Notes: generated by a model from the sequence alone, not told the origin. A stretch of DNA of 64,000 bases from Amblyornis subalaris (GCA_018881555.1 JACAXG010000169.1:190201-254200), one strand, 5' to 3'; shown: positions 33,148-45,222, numbered from the stretch's first letter. Numbers and translations are program-made.

Positions 33148-35130
33148 ATGGCGGAACCGGCCGGGCCTTTCCACCTGCTGCGAGCCGGGACGGGCCGATT
33201 CCTCTGCTACTGCGGGCCCGGCGGAGCCGTCTAGTGAGAGCGGGGCGGGAGCAGGGGCGGGCGGGGGCCGGGAGCGGAGCCGGGTGGTGGTCGAGCAGCC
33301 CTGGCCTGAGCCACTTCCTCCCGCAGTGTGACCGACGCGATGGAGGTCTGGGCCGGGGAGCTCGGCGGCTGCCCGGCGCTCGGCTGCGTATGTACCCGGG
33401 GGGGGGGCAGGGGGCGGCGGGGGGGTCCAGGGCTGAGGCCCGGGGTGTCGGCGGGGCGGGGATGGACCCCGGCCCAGGCCAGGCCGTGCTGCACGTGCTC
33501 TCCTCTTCCTCTCCCTCCGCAGAGGTGCCCGCCGGAGGAGCACGGCGCGATGCTCAGGTGGGTGCCGCCGCCCTGGGAACCCCCCCTCGCCACGGGCACT
33601 CTCTCGCCCCGGGCTCTCCTCGCCCGGGGCTCCCTCTCACTCCCGCTCCCCGCAGGGCCGCCCTGGGTCACGGGGCCGCCGCGCTGAGCCTGGGCCCGGG
33701 TTCGGCCGCGCTGCGGCTGCCGGAGGAGCCGCGGTGCCCGGCCCTGGCCCTCACCCAGCTGCCCGCCGCCGAGGCGCGCAGCCAGTTGCAGGCGCTGGTC
33801 TTCGGCATGGCCGGCTGCATCGAGAGCCTGCAGAGGCGTCTGGAAGGTCCGTGGTGGGTTTAGAAGGGGGGAGGGGGAGCAGCTCCTGCCACCTTCATGG
33901 GAGATCGTCACCCCCACCTAAAGTTCCTCAGGTGCCCCGCTCAGCCGCAGCGGGAGAGGGCTGTGCCTCCCGGGCATCACCCCAGGTGGTTCCTCCTCAG
34001 CGGTCCCAGTGGGCCAGCGGCAGAGCTGCTGCCACCGCTTCTCTGTTCGGGCTAGCCAGTTCTCAAAGCTGGCCAGGGTCTGCACCAGACCCCCCCCTCG
34101 GGCAGAAGAGACCCTGCCTGGGCCCTGAGGACACGGTGGTGTGCAGAAACCCTGTCCTCATGGCTGGCAACACAGCAGCATCCTGAATGTGGGAGTTACC
34201 TTACAGACATCTCTGTTTGAAGGGTCTGGGAAGATTTTGGGGCAGCAGCAGTTTGGATGGAAGTGCTGAGAGGAGAATGGGGCTCAGTTTGCCTGTGGAG
34301 AGAGCTTGCTGGGGAGGCTTGAGGTACTGCATGCTGTATTGGAGGGTGTTACCACAACTTTTGGCTCTGGTTCCTGTCTCAGTAGCAATGGAGACGTTGG
34401 CATCTTCCTGCAGCCCTGAGAAGAACGTTTCCCGGAGCCAGCAGCTCTTCCTGCCGGGTAGGCACTGCCAGGGGCACCTGCCCTGGTCCTGCCGTCTTTT
34501 GTCTTCTCCTTTCTGGAGGCTGCTGGTCCTGCATCCATGTGCTCTCCAGGACACTCCTTGGCTGTCCTGGTGCTCTTCCTGGCAGACCAGGGGCAGGGCT
34601 CAGTGGGATGGCTCTCAGGGTGTCTGGGATGCTCAGGTCAAAGGCTGGGCATTGCCAGCCTTTGCCAGCAGGCTTTGCTGTGCTTCCAGACTGGGGGCTG
34701 TGGCAGGTCCATGGTTCCTTTGGGAGATGAGGCCAAGTTTGGCCCTTTCTCACCTTCTGTGGCTGCTGGTCTAGCCAGGCTGGGCTGCTGGAGGCTCACC
34801 CTGGCCGTGGAGGGACTGACAGGGCTGCCACAGCACCTGGCTGATCTGTAGTCTGCATCCTGCCTGTCCCTGACTGACTCAGACCCCAGCCCCAGGAAGA
34901 GCAGGGCTGCTGGCTCAGCTTTGTCAGCCAAGAGGAAGGTCCCAGGGGAGTCTCTTATTAACCCTGGTTTCAAAAGGTCAGTGCTGGGGCTGGGCACTGC
35001 TTACTGGGGACCCCATGGGCTCTGCTCCAGAGCTGTGTGGCAGCAGGGCATGGGTCTCGGGGCTCTGATGCTCCCTCCATCTCCTCCCAGCAAGAAGGCA
35101 CCATCTGGAGTGAACTTCGAGGACTCCTGA
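33148..35130 (+). CDS. PAXX: PAXX, non-homologous end-joining factor
   Basis: PAXX is an XRCC4-superfamily protein that binds Ku and stabilises DNA-end synapsis during non-homologous end joining in the nucleus. Seven exons join in frame: 33148-33233, 33327-33387, 33523-33557, 33656-33846, 34383-34457, 34928-34976 and 35091-35130. They give 178 aa against about 204 in human, the shortening lying mainly in the head domain and linker. Recognised pieces are GRFLCYC near the start, YVTDAMEVW in exon 2, the SLQRRLE coiled-coil start at the end of exon 4 and QLFLPG in exon 5. The Ku-binding tail PGESLINPGFK then SKKAPSGVNFEDS, with the key Phe retained, spans exons 6-7. The start has a CGGCCATGG context. 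Exons 1-4 are very GC-rich and exons 5-7 less so. Confidence 0.94.
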
Positions 35131-35428
35131 CGGATGCTGTCCTGTGCCCTGATGACAGCCCTGTGGATCCCTAGGTCTGGAGGAGGGGATGTCCCTGTGT
35201 CCAGGGCCTGCTGAGCTTTTCACACCTAGGGAGACAATGGACCCAGAAGCACCTGGCAGCCACCCTTCAGCTGGAGTGGTGGCAGGGTCTTTGGGGGGGA
35301 CAGATGGAGCAAGGGGGACACCATCATAGTGGGTTTTTCCCCTGCAGCTCTTCCCTGCTGGCAGGGACCACTTTCTGACCTCACTTACCATGAACTGGTG
35401 GGGTTTGGACAAAACTTTTGTACTGTGG

Positions 35429-35434
35429 AATAAA
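35429..35434 (+). promoter_or_regulatory. PAXX: Polyadenylation signal AATAAA, PAXX
   Basis: A canonical hexamer lies 298 bp after the PAXX stop codon, in GTGGAATAAAATGATC, followed by a TG-rich stretch suited to cleavage near 35450. The convergent CLIC3 signal lies about 340 bp further on. Confidence 0.8.
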
Positions 35435-35769
35435 ATGATCACCTGTGCTTCACTTCTTGCCAGTAAAGGTGTTTTTAGCCAGCCGGGCTCTCCGGATGTG
35501 TCTGTCCATTCTGCCACTCTCTTTCTCAGGAANCCTTAGGCCTGGTTCAGCTGAACCCAGAGGTCCGGGCCTCAGAGAAGTTCCCTTCCCTGCCAGCTTT
35601 TTGCAAGTGGGCTCATGGGTGGTGGTTAGAGCCTGGTCAACTCCTCTGGAGAATTGGGAGAGTGGGCTCTGCCTTGCTAGGCACTGGGAGAGGATGAGGT
35701 CAGTGCAAAGCCCTGTGAGGGAAGAGCTGCTGGGGTCACTCCAGATACACTGGTCTCTCTTGCAAAGCC

Positions 35770-35775
35770 TTTATT
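35770..35775 (-). promoter_or_regulatory. CLIC3: Polyadenylation signal AATAAA, CLIC3
   Basis: TTTATT on the plus strand is AATAAA on the CLIC3 strand, about 0.6 kb after the CLIC3 stop codon. It is the only canonical signal in a suitable position between CLIC3 and PAXX. Confidence 0.75.
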
Positions 35776-36372
35776 GATTTCCAGGAGTTCTAAAGCTTGG
35801 CTTGGCCTTTTCCTGCTTCACAACCCCCAAATCTGCTGAGAGCTTCCTAACAGCGAGTTCTGGGGGGAACTGACCAGCAAGCAAGCTGGGAACTGACGTC
35901 TGCCCATTGCCTGTGCCATCCCCCTCCAGCTTCATGACCAGTCACATTTTGTGGCTGTGCCGGGTCCCCTCACCCAGTCCAGGTGTAAGGGCACCCTGTG
36001 GTGCCTGCTTCCCAGGCAGTGGCACAGTGTGTCAATGCTAGTGGCTGCAGGGCAGCTTGTCCTCCCCAGCTCTGCCCCTGGCCTCAGCTGGGCACAGCTT
36101 TGGCACTGATGGTGCCCGTGGCTGTGCCCTCTTGCCCTCATCCTGATGCTTGAGAGGCCACAGAACACGTCCTGGCTGGGAGGGAGGGTGGGACAAGAGG
36201 GGTCAGTGCACTGCAGATTGCTGCCAGTACCTGGGTGCCAGTGGAGGGAATTTGGGTGTNAGGGGCACAGCTTGTGCTTGGCCGTCAGCCCCTGCAGGCA
36301 GGGTTGGGGTGGGCACTGATGTCCTGCCCGACCCCAACCCTGGCCCTGTGCCCACCAGGGCACGTGCCCGCC

Positions 36373-39096
36373 TCACTGCGGTGCCCGGACCACGGAACGA
36401 TAGGCTTGTATAATCTCCTGGTTGTTGGGGCAGGTGTATTTGAACTCCTTGGTTTCACTGGCATTGTTGAGGTACCGCCACACGCCCCGCAGGTCCTTGG
36501 GGATCCCAAAGCGGCGGTAGTGCTGGCACACAACCTACAGGCACAAACGGGGGAGCCTTGCCCGACACTGTGTCAAGGAGGGCCCCACTGCTGGGGCAGG
36601 CACCAGCTGGGAAGGGTGGCAGGGGGCCAGGCGATGTCCCTGGCATAGCACAGTCAAGGGCTGGCACTTGGGAGGGGATGTAGAGGAGAGTGGAATCTGT
36701 GGGAAGGCACTGCACTAGGCAGGGGAGGGGGATGCTGGGAGAGACAGAGCTGACAGAGCAACTGGGAAAGGAGCAGGGGGTTGCTGCAGGCACCAAGGGG
36801 AAAGTGAGAGCATGGGGCCAGCGGCGTGGGGATGCCAGGGAAAGGAGGCAGGCATGTTGCTGGGATGCCCCTGGCTTACCTGAACAATGTTAAGCTTGGG
36901 CAGCAGATTGCAGTCGGCCAATGTNAGGTGGTCTCCGTCGAGGAAGCGGCGCTGGGAGGCCCGGAGGTGGGGGTCCTGGGCCAGTTCATGTTCCAGAGGG
37001 GCACTCAGGTACTCATCCAGCTTCAGCAGTGCCCGCAGCAGGCTCCGCTGCAGTGCTGCAGGGAGGGTTGCCAGGTCAGGGTACNGCCCTGCTGCAGGCA
37101 TGGGGCCCCTGCTCTGCTGTGGCCTCCTGCCAGCCCAGCCCAGCCCTGTGTCCAAGCAGCACCTGCCGGCCTCCTACCACCTTGCTCAGGCTGGGACCTG
37201 CCTCTGCCCTCCCACAGAGACCTGGCACGGCCACACTGACCCATGCAGGGAGGGCAGTGCCTGGNTAGACCCGGCTGTGGACTGGGTGGGGAGACGGGGA
37301 AGGCTCAGTGTGACCAGGCTAGGCTTTGGGGTGTGGCACTCAAGAGGTTGCATGGGGTGCTCCCCCACCCGCTCCTCACCTTCGTCCTGCGCAGGTGTCG
37401 GGTTCTTGATGAAGGCAGAGAACTTGTGGAAGATGTCGTTCCCAGCCAGGCTTGACTCCGGGTACTGTGGGACCAGACTGGGGCTCCTGTGGGGACATGG
37501 GCACAGCTGAGGCAGGTGGCAGGGGCTGACAGGGTCATCCGCTGTCAGCCCCCTCCTCTCTCAGCCTCTCCTGCCCCTCTTTGTGGGGCCCCTTCAAGGC
37601 AGCACTGGCCACTCACATGGGAGGGCCCAGCTGCTCCTCCAGAAACTCCTCAATGGTGATAGTGTCGGTCTTGGGCTCGCCGTTGTAGAGCAGAACGGGC
37701 AGCTGGGCACCCGGTGCAAAGTCCTTCAGCACATCCAGTGCCCTGTGGGAGATGGGAACACTGCTGATGCCTGGCATGTCCAGGGCTCTGCAGGGCACCA
37801 CGTGTGTGTGTGTTTTTATGTGCATGTGTGTCTTAAGCAAAGGGAGTCCAAGGGGGCCAGTGCACAAGGTGGTGCCCCTAGGCTGCTCCTGCCTCTTGTG
37901 TGTGCCCAAGGAAATACCTGCCAAGCTCCCCCAGGCATCAGTGGTCACCTGGGGAGGTACAAAAAGCTCCATGCATCACATAGTGCCCACCCTTCACATC
38001 CCTTCCCAAACTGCTGCAGACCTACCACCCCCCACTGTGCCCATGGCCCTGGCACCAGGGCTGGCACCCCTTGGGAGGGGGCCACCACTGACCTCTTCAC
38101 ATCCACGGTGGTGAGGGTGAAGGGCACCCCTTTGAGCAGCAGAACCATGAAGAGCCGCTGGCAGAAGGGGCAGTGCCCCACGCTCTCCCCATCCTCGCTT
38201 GCCTGTGGGCACAGAGGGAGAGCTCAGCTGCCCCTTCCTGCTGGCATGCCCCCAGTGGGTACAGGGTGAAGGTAGCAGGGCACATGCCCCAGCCTGGACT
38301 GGTAAGCAGTGGTGCAATCCATGGCACCTGCTATGTCAGGCAAGGCACCAGCCCCCAGCCCCTGCCTGCTCCCGGGGCCTCAGTGCCACACCCCAGAGCA
38401 GCCGTGTGGCACGGCAGGTGCTAGCCCTGGCAGCCCCTGGGGACAAGGACCCCCAGGATGCNTCAACCTCACAGTGCCGAGGGGGCCACGGCTTGGGGGC
38501 AGTAGTGGCTGTAGGAGAGAACAGTCCAGCAGCTGAGACTGTCGGAGGAAAACAACAGCCATACTGGTGGCCCTGTCAACCCCAGCCACAATCTCAGGCG
38601 AGCCCTGTACTGCCCTGCACAGCCAGACAGATTGCCCTGGCTGGGCGGTGGCTGGGAAGGGCCTGGCAGGTGCAGGCAGATGCTGTGGCACTGGGCTGCT
38701 GGGCCCTGCTTTGGGGGGCATCCTGGTCCAACCTCCCCAGGTTGAGCTCCCGCAGCCACCTCTGTCTGCAGAGCAGGCAGCATCAAGTGGTGTGCCCTGG
38801 AGAAGAGCCCGAGCTGGCGCTGCCTGTCCCCCCACCTGCCTCCAGCCCACTGCCTGCCCCACTGCCTGTTGCCTCCCCCACTGCCTGTTGCCAGCCCCAC
38901 TATCTACCCCGTGCCTGATCCCCTGCCCACTGCCTGGCCCCCTGGCTGTCCAGTGCCCCACATTTGGCCCCTGCAGTAGGCAGGGGGAGCCTGGCCACCC
39001 GACTGCAGCACCGCCAGGGTTGGTGACCAGCTGGGCCACTGACCTGAGGACCCCCCTCACCTTGATGAAGAGCTGGATTTGGGGTTTCTCGGCCAT
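36373..39096 (-). CDS. CLIC3: Chloride intracellular channel protein 3
   Basis: A glutathione-transferase-fold protein of the CLIC family. Members exist as soluble glutaredoxin-like oxidoreductases and as membrane-inserted anion channels; CLIC3 is linked to endosomal trafficking. Six exons join in frame: 39096-39061, 38202-38093, 37742-37617, 37486-37380, 37055-36880 and 36534-36373. They give 238 aa against 236 in human. The N-terminal domain carries [19 protein letters not shown], with the redox motif Cys23-Pro-Phe-Cys26, then [17 protein letters not shown]. The helical domain carries [28 protein letters not shown] (Leu obscured by an N at 36925) and LLPKLNIV. The end [12 protein letters not shown] then [10 protein letters not shown] matches the family C-terminus. 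It lies about 0.4 kb downstream of the presumed ABCA2 poly(A) site on the same strand. Confidence 0.96.
38815..38945. repeat. Degenerate CTGCCTG/CCCACTG tandem repeat in CLIC3 intron 1
   Basis: Words such as CCCACTGCCTG and CACTGCCTGTTGCC repeat several times with small changes over about 130 bp, including a near-perfect double copy around 38868-38895. It is a short imperfect minisatellite. Confidence 0.7.
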
Positions 39097-39514
39097 GCTG
39101 CGTGGCGGCTGCCGGTGCAGTGCGGGCTACGCCCCGAGTGCCCCAGCTGAAGCTGCGGCCCCTCCCAGCCCACATTCCTCCTCAGGGTGCACCCGCTCCC
39201 ACCCACGCCTGGCCCCACGGTGCAGCCGGGACACCCTGCCATGGGGCCCCGCCACCGTGGCTGCTGCCAACCCCAGACCGGTGAAGGCAGCTGGTGGTAT
39301 TACCAGCTGCTGCCACTCCTGCCTGCACCCCCGCCACTCCACACTGCCTGAATGATGCCAAGCACTGGGCACAACCCTGTTATGCCCAGCACTCCTTGCC
39401 CCTAGCAAGCTCCTGCACTCCCCCCCTGGGCACTGCCAACCCCCTCCTCAGCCCAGTCCCTCCCACATGCCCCGCCCTGGCACTCCTACCCATCCCCTAC
39501 CACACAGCCTCGCT

Positions 39515-41893
39515 GGATCCAGTTATTATTTTTTATTTAAAACGATCATTATTTTCACATTTCATCTTTTTTTGTTTGCTAGCAATGTACAGGCAGCTCC
39601 AAGACGTCCCCATCCCCAGGGCCCCATGCCTGGGGCTGAGCATGGCACTGGCACTGTGCCCGTGGCTGGTGGCCAAGGACATGCAGCGGGAGGCAAGGCC
39701 NGAAGCAGGGCCAAACTCAACCAAGTGAACAGTGTTAAGGCAGCAGCCACCCCTGCCCTGGAGCGATGCCCTGGGGCACTACCTTCCCATTCCCACCCCT
39801 GGAGTGGCTCCAGCAGGGTCTGTGCCCGGGCAGCCCTAAGCCTGAGGCAGAGAGCACACTGTGGCCACGCGAGCCTGTATGGGCACCTCCACTGACCCTC
39901 AGAAGCCATGGGGATGATGGCATGGCAGCGGGGGGAGGACTGGGGACAGGGGAGACACTCTGTGACTGAGATGCCAGTGCCCTTCTGGAACCCTGAGCAA
40001 CAGTGTAGTGGGGCAGGGATGNGGCGAGAATAAAGCCCAGAGCACAGCAGCAGTGCTCACCCTGGGGTGCCCCATGGTGCCACCAAGGTGACAGCTGGGG
40101 ACTCAAAGATGACACCCTCCCCTCTCCCTGATGGCAAAGGGCAAACTTTGAACTAGGTCATCCCCCAATGCNCACTGGGGAAGGTAGAGTGTGGCCAGCA
40201 AGGGGGCAGGGGGACCCTGGTGGGGGCTGCCCCCCTGTGCCATCCACCCCATCCCAGATCCAGCAGTTTCCCATATGCCATTAAAAAAAATACGGTCTGA
40301 AAAATCTGAAAATAGAGCTTCTTCCCCCCGTTTTCCCCCTATTGAAAATACTGTATATTGTATAACAATCTATAGCAGGTGGCATACAGGGCTGGTGGGA
40401 CCAGGGGGCATGGGGACAGTGGAGGTCAGGCCCTGCTCCTGTGCCCAAGAGGGGCCCGTGCCAGCCTCCCCCTACCTCCCACGGCAGCCAGCTGAGGTGA
40501 CTGGTGCTGTTCAGGGCCTCCAGCCAAGCCTGTGCCAGGGAGGCTGAGCACACAGGGCAGACAGGCCATGGGTGCTCCCCAGGAAGGTGCACGGCCACCC
40601 TGGGGTGTTGGCAAAGATTGTGGCACCCAGCAGTGGGGGCTCAGGGTCAGCATCAGGGCCCTGCTGCTCCCCCGCCTCTGGGCACCGCTGCAGATTGCTG
40701 AGAGCTGCAGGCGCCAGCCATGATCCCTGCGGGTGACAAGGCAGCAGGACCCTCTGCAAAAAGGAGGGGCACTGCTGGCTGAGGGGGTGCCCAGTGCTGG
40801 CCCAGTGACACTGCCAGATCCCTGCCACAGTCCATCCTCACCACCACCCCAGGCGCCACTGCCAGGCTGCACCAGCATCCCCCCAGACTGTCCTGACCTC
40901 GTAGCTTAAAGCCACTCCACTACCAGCTTCCAAAGCCATCCTGGGGTGCAGCACCAACCCCTCTCCCAGTGCCACCAGTGACCCAACAATAAGAACCTAG
41001 TGCAGGTGGCTCCTGTACAGGGCTGGACACCGAGGAACAAGTGTCACGGCAAGAGCAACATGGAAGGGGACACAGCAGAAAGGTGGCAGAGCTGCAGCAA
41101 TGCCCTGTGGTGGGGGAAGCGGGTAGTGAAGTCAGGCAGGAGGCAGGGTGAGAGACTTGAGGGTGAGGGACATGGTTAGGGGCAGAGGGAAGAAACAGCT
41201 GGTGCCAGCATATGAAATACCCTGTGAAATACCCCTCTGCCCCCCCACATGCCTCTGCAGTGGCGCTGCTGCCTGGGGACAAAGCCAGTGCCCAAGGCCA
41301 GGCAGGGCCGGGTCGAATGGGCCCCAGGGTGGGAAGGACGTACCAGTGGGGCCAAGACCCCCAGTGACATCCCACTGGTGACAGAAATCGGTTGTGGGTG
41401 AAGCACCAGCACGCCTGCCCCTGTGGTGCCCAGGGCAGCACTGGCCAGGGGTGATGTGGAAGCAGCCATCCTTCTTCCAGCTCCATGGGGCCACACCTGA
41501 GGGGTATCCACAGCCAAGGGTCCCTGGAGTGAGTGCAACACAAGTGTCCGGCCAGACACTGCTCACAGGCCTGTGTGTCTCTGCCCCAAAGTGAACGGGG
41601 CTAGCGGTGCCAGCACCAAGCTGTGTCCTTTCCTTCACAGTCTCCATCCATGGCATGTGCTGGCTGAGGACCGTGGCCCCTGGCACCACGCAGTGACGCT
41701 GCTCCAGAGTTGAAGGGGACAAAAGCAACCCCAGTGGTGTCTCGCAAGGTCCATCCAGGCATTGCTGTACCCACTGTGTCCTCCCTGGCATGTGGCTCCA
41801 GCTGCGGCAACTCCGCTCCATGGGGCAAAGGGAGGGGAGAGGCCAAAAGGGTTCGGTGGCTTCACAGCCGGGAATGTGGCTGTCCCTGGGGTC
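39515..41893 (-). other. ABCA2: Presumed 3' UTR of ABCA2
   Basis: No coding exon is recognised between the ABCA2 stop and the candidate poly(A) signal. At 40270-40390 a markedly A/T-rich block, with TACAATATACAGTATTTTC on the gene strand, stands out from GC-rich surroundings. It looks like conserved UTR sequence or an earlier processing region. Extent is inferred from the hexamer alone. Confidence 0.5.
39532..39537 (-). promoter_or_regulatory. ABCA2: Candidate polyadenylation signal AATAAA, ABCA2
   Basis: On the ABCA2 strand AATAAA lies within an A/T-rich run (AAATAAAAAATAATAAC). It is the first canonical hexamer I see after the stop codon, about 2.36 kb downstream. Cleavage here would leave only about 0.4 kb to the CLIC3 start codon. 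Non-canonical hexamers closer to the stop cannot be excluded. Confidence 0.55.
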
Positions 41894-44800
41894 TCAGCAC
41901 AGCGTGTCCGTGTTGAAAGAGAGCTGAGCCTGAGCAGGGAGATAGGCAGGGCTCAGGGGCTGCCCACTCTGCCAGCACACCTAGGGCATGTGGGGCCAGA
42001 GTCTGGCCGAGGTGGCGGAGCAGACACCCTTTCCAGAGAGCCCCCACCCTTCCCCAGCCCTGGCTCCATTGTGTCCCCTTTGTGGTGCCACAGCACCCAG
42101 TCCCAAGGCCTGTGGCATGGACACAGGTGGGACCAGTAACACTCAGATCTGGGGACAACCTCTCACCCTCTCTTCCTCGAAGCTGATGAGGCCTTCGTCA
42201 TCGGTCTCCAGGTCCTCCTGCTCCTCCACCACGAGGGCCCGCAGCTCGGTGGGGGCAGCACGGGGGCGCAGCAAGCTCAACACACGCTCCACGGGTGACT
42301 GCAGGACACAACTGGGGCTGGTCTCCTGCTGCTCCAGGTTGTCACTTTGCTTCTTGGCAAAATTCACAAACACCTGAGGAGGAAGGGGCAGGAGACTCAG
42401 GTATCCTTGTGGGTACCCCATCCCATGCTGCAGCGTCAGGACCCAGTGCATCCCACCATGCGGTGGCTGCCACCATCCATGTTCCCCATCCAGCTCCACC
42501 TCCTACCCCAAAGGCAGATACTGCCTGGCACTTTGTCATGGCCACCCTCCCTGGGGACAAGCATCCAGCTGCCCATGCTGTCCCCAGTCTTACGTTGTCC
42601 AGTGTGGTCTGGCTGACGGAGTAGTCTTCGATGCCCAGCACATCCACCACCTGCTCCATCTTGCTGAAGACCTGTGCCAGTGAGATCTGGTCCGACTTCA
42701 GCTGGTACTGGGCCTTAGTGTGATGCCGCTCCTGGGGGGTGGTCACAGAGGGGGCACTGAGCCCTCACTCCCAGACTCCCTCCCATCACGGAGGATGAAG
42801 GCTGCTTATGCCCCAAGGTGGGGGCTGGCATGGCCACCACGGGCAGCTCACCTTGAGAACGGCCTCAGGGAAGTTACGGTTGAAGAACCTCACCACCTCC
42901 TTAACATTGAGGCTGGACTTGGTGCGCACTGTGATCATGTAGCCATCGCCAAACCTGCAGAGGTACAAGAGACACATGAGCACCCCCATGACCCCATGGA
43001 ACAGGACAATGCTCAGGGGCAGCCGCTGCTGGACACCAGGACAGTGCCAGGGTGCTCCAGTGAACCCGTTCCCTGCCCCTCTCCAAAGTAGCACCCACAA
43101 AAAGGGCTGGTATCTCCTCATGGATGCCACACTGTCACCCAACCTTGGGGATCCAGCCCCCTCCTGCCCTGCAGCACACATGGGGGGTGCTAGGCCCCAT
43201 GTAGGGCTGCTAGGCTCCTGCCAGGCTCTTACCTGTTCTTCAGGTGCTGAATACTGCCGAGACACTTGAGCCGCCCATTCACCATGATGGCCAGGCGGGT
43301 GCAGAGCGCCTCGCACTCTTCCATGCTGGGGTAACAAGGCAGGGTTCAGTGACGGGCATGGGAGGACAGTGCCAGGGCTATGGTGGGGGCAGGTGGGGAG
43401 CTGGGCTCCCCAGGCCATCACCTGGGTGCTGTGGCCCCATCACCAGGGATGAGAGAAGGCAACAGAGGTGTCCCAGGCTTCCCCTGCTCCTCATGCCGCT
43501 ACCAAATGCCATTCCCTGGGGACCAGGGAGCCCCCTCCCTCCCACACTGCACCCCAGATGCCTGGAGGCATCATGGGCACAGAACCCCCCTGGACCTGTG
43601 AGATGTGAGCACCACGGAACGACCCGTTTTGATGACATCCAGGATGAGGTTCCAGAGGAAGCGCCGCGCCTTGGGGTCCATCCCTGTGGTTGGCTCATCC
43701 TGGGGAACAGACAGCACCCTCAGACATGCCAGCCCCAGGAGGGACCCTGCCACTCCCTTCCTGTCTTGAGTTCAGCTCAGGCCACCATCCCACACTCCAG
43801 GACATGCATGGTGGTGTGTGGTGGAGCTGGGGGTGGGCAGCTCCCACCCAGGGTTATTTTTCCACCCTCAGGGCGTACCAGGAAGATGAAGGCTGGGTAT
43901 CCGATGAGCGCGATGGCCGTGGACAGCTTCCTCTTGTTGCCGCCGCTGTAGGTACTGGCAGGCTTGTCCGCATACTTGGTCAACTCCAGCTTCTTCAGTG
44001 CCCACTTGACCACCTGCAAGGCGTGGGGGCTGCTTGCCGAGGCCATGGGGCTGGCAGAGCTGGCAGGGGTTGGGCTCTGTGGCACATGTCAGCTGCCCAG
44101 GGGACCGCAAGCCACGTGCCAGTCAAGGGAGCCCCATGGCAGCCCCTGGCACAGCCATGAGCACTGGTGGGAGCCTGCGAGCGCATATACTTGGCCCTGG
44201 CAGTCCATGTGGGCACACTGCCAGGGTGCTGCCATGAGGGCAGCAGCACTGGCTCAGGCTGCCACTGCTGCCCAGTGAGATGCCATTCCCGTGGCACAGC
44301 CCCAGCCCTTGGATGCTGCCAACTGCTTGCCCAGAGCCCTACCCGCTCCTCATCCTTCCAGGGGATGCCGCGCAGGCGGGTGTAGAGCTCCAGGTGCTCC
44401 TGGGCTGTCAGCTCGTCAAAGAGTGCGTCAAACTGGGGGCAGTAGCCCAAGCTCTGCTGGACCTGGAGGAGCTCCTTCAGGATGCTGTGGGAGAGAATGG
44501 AGGGGTTGTGGGAAGAAGGAATTCTTTTCATGAGGGCCTTGCTGCTGAGCCCCCTTTCACATGCCTTTACACTGGAGCATCTTCCCCCAGGTAAAACCCC
44601 ACCAGGCAGCCTCAGCCCAGGGCCACTGTCACTTACCCCACATCCCAGGCTGATGGTCACCCAGGAGGATACAAGGCTGCAGAGTCCCACGGGGACACAA
44701 GCTCACTCATGCTGCTTTATCCTGGGAGCTGTCCAAGCAGACTCCGTCCCATCCCCAGGGCAGCGGGCAGCCCCCAGCCCCACCCAACCCATGCCCCCTC

Positions 44801-45222
44801 ATTAACCTGTGCCCATTAATGAAGGCCTCTCCGCCCGTGGTGCTCTCATCCCCTGTCAACATCTTGAACGTGGTGGTCTTGCCCGCGCCATTGACGCCCA
44901 GCAGCCCAAAGCACTCCCCAGGGCGCACGCCCACACACAGCCGGTCCACAGCCAGGATGCGCCCAATCTTGCGGGACTTGTACACCTGATAGGGAAGCGG
45001 ATGGGGGCTCAGCCCACCGGGAGCCACCTGGACCCCCTGCCCCACCCACATCCCTGGGCTGGGCTGGTCCCAGGTGTCTCCTTGCAGCCCGGTGCAGCCC
45101 CCACCTTGGTGAGGTTCTCAATCTTTAGCATGTCATTGTCAGCGTCACCACGCAGGACCCGGTGCCGCTCGTTGGCCACATCAATGTCATCCTCGATGGG
45201 CTTGGTGGAGACAGGCAGGCGC
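41894..45222 (-). other. ABCA2: ABCA2 second nucleotide-binding domain and C-terminus, exons 45222 to 41894
   Basis: Ten exons: 45222-45105, 44985-44807, 44484-44343, 44013-43879, 43699-43596, 43325-43233, 42954-42852, 42731-42594, 42373-42167 and 41929-41894. Walker A is [11 protein letters not shown], the Q-loop region [15 protein letters not shown], the signature [10 protein letters not shown] and Walker [13 protein letters not shown], split by an intron after FIFL. The switch region is [14 protein letters not shown]. The ABCA C-terminal VFVNFAKK motif is present in the penultimate exon. The donor after INGH is GTTAAT, an unusual but GT-type site. The last exon encodes only [11 protein letters not shown] and the stop. 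Confidence 0.96.
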
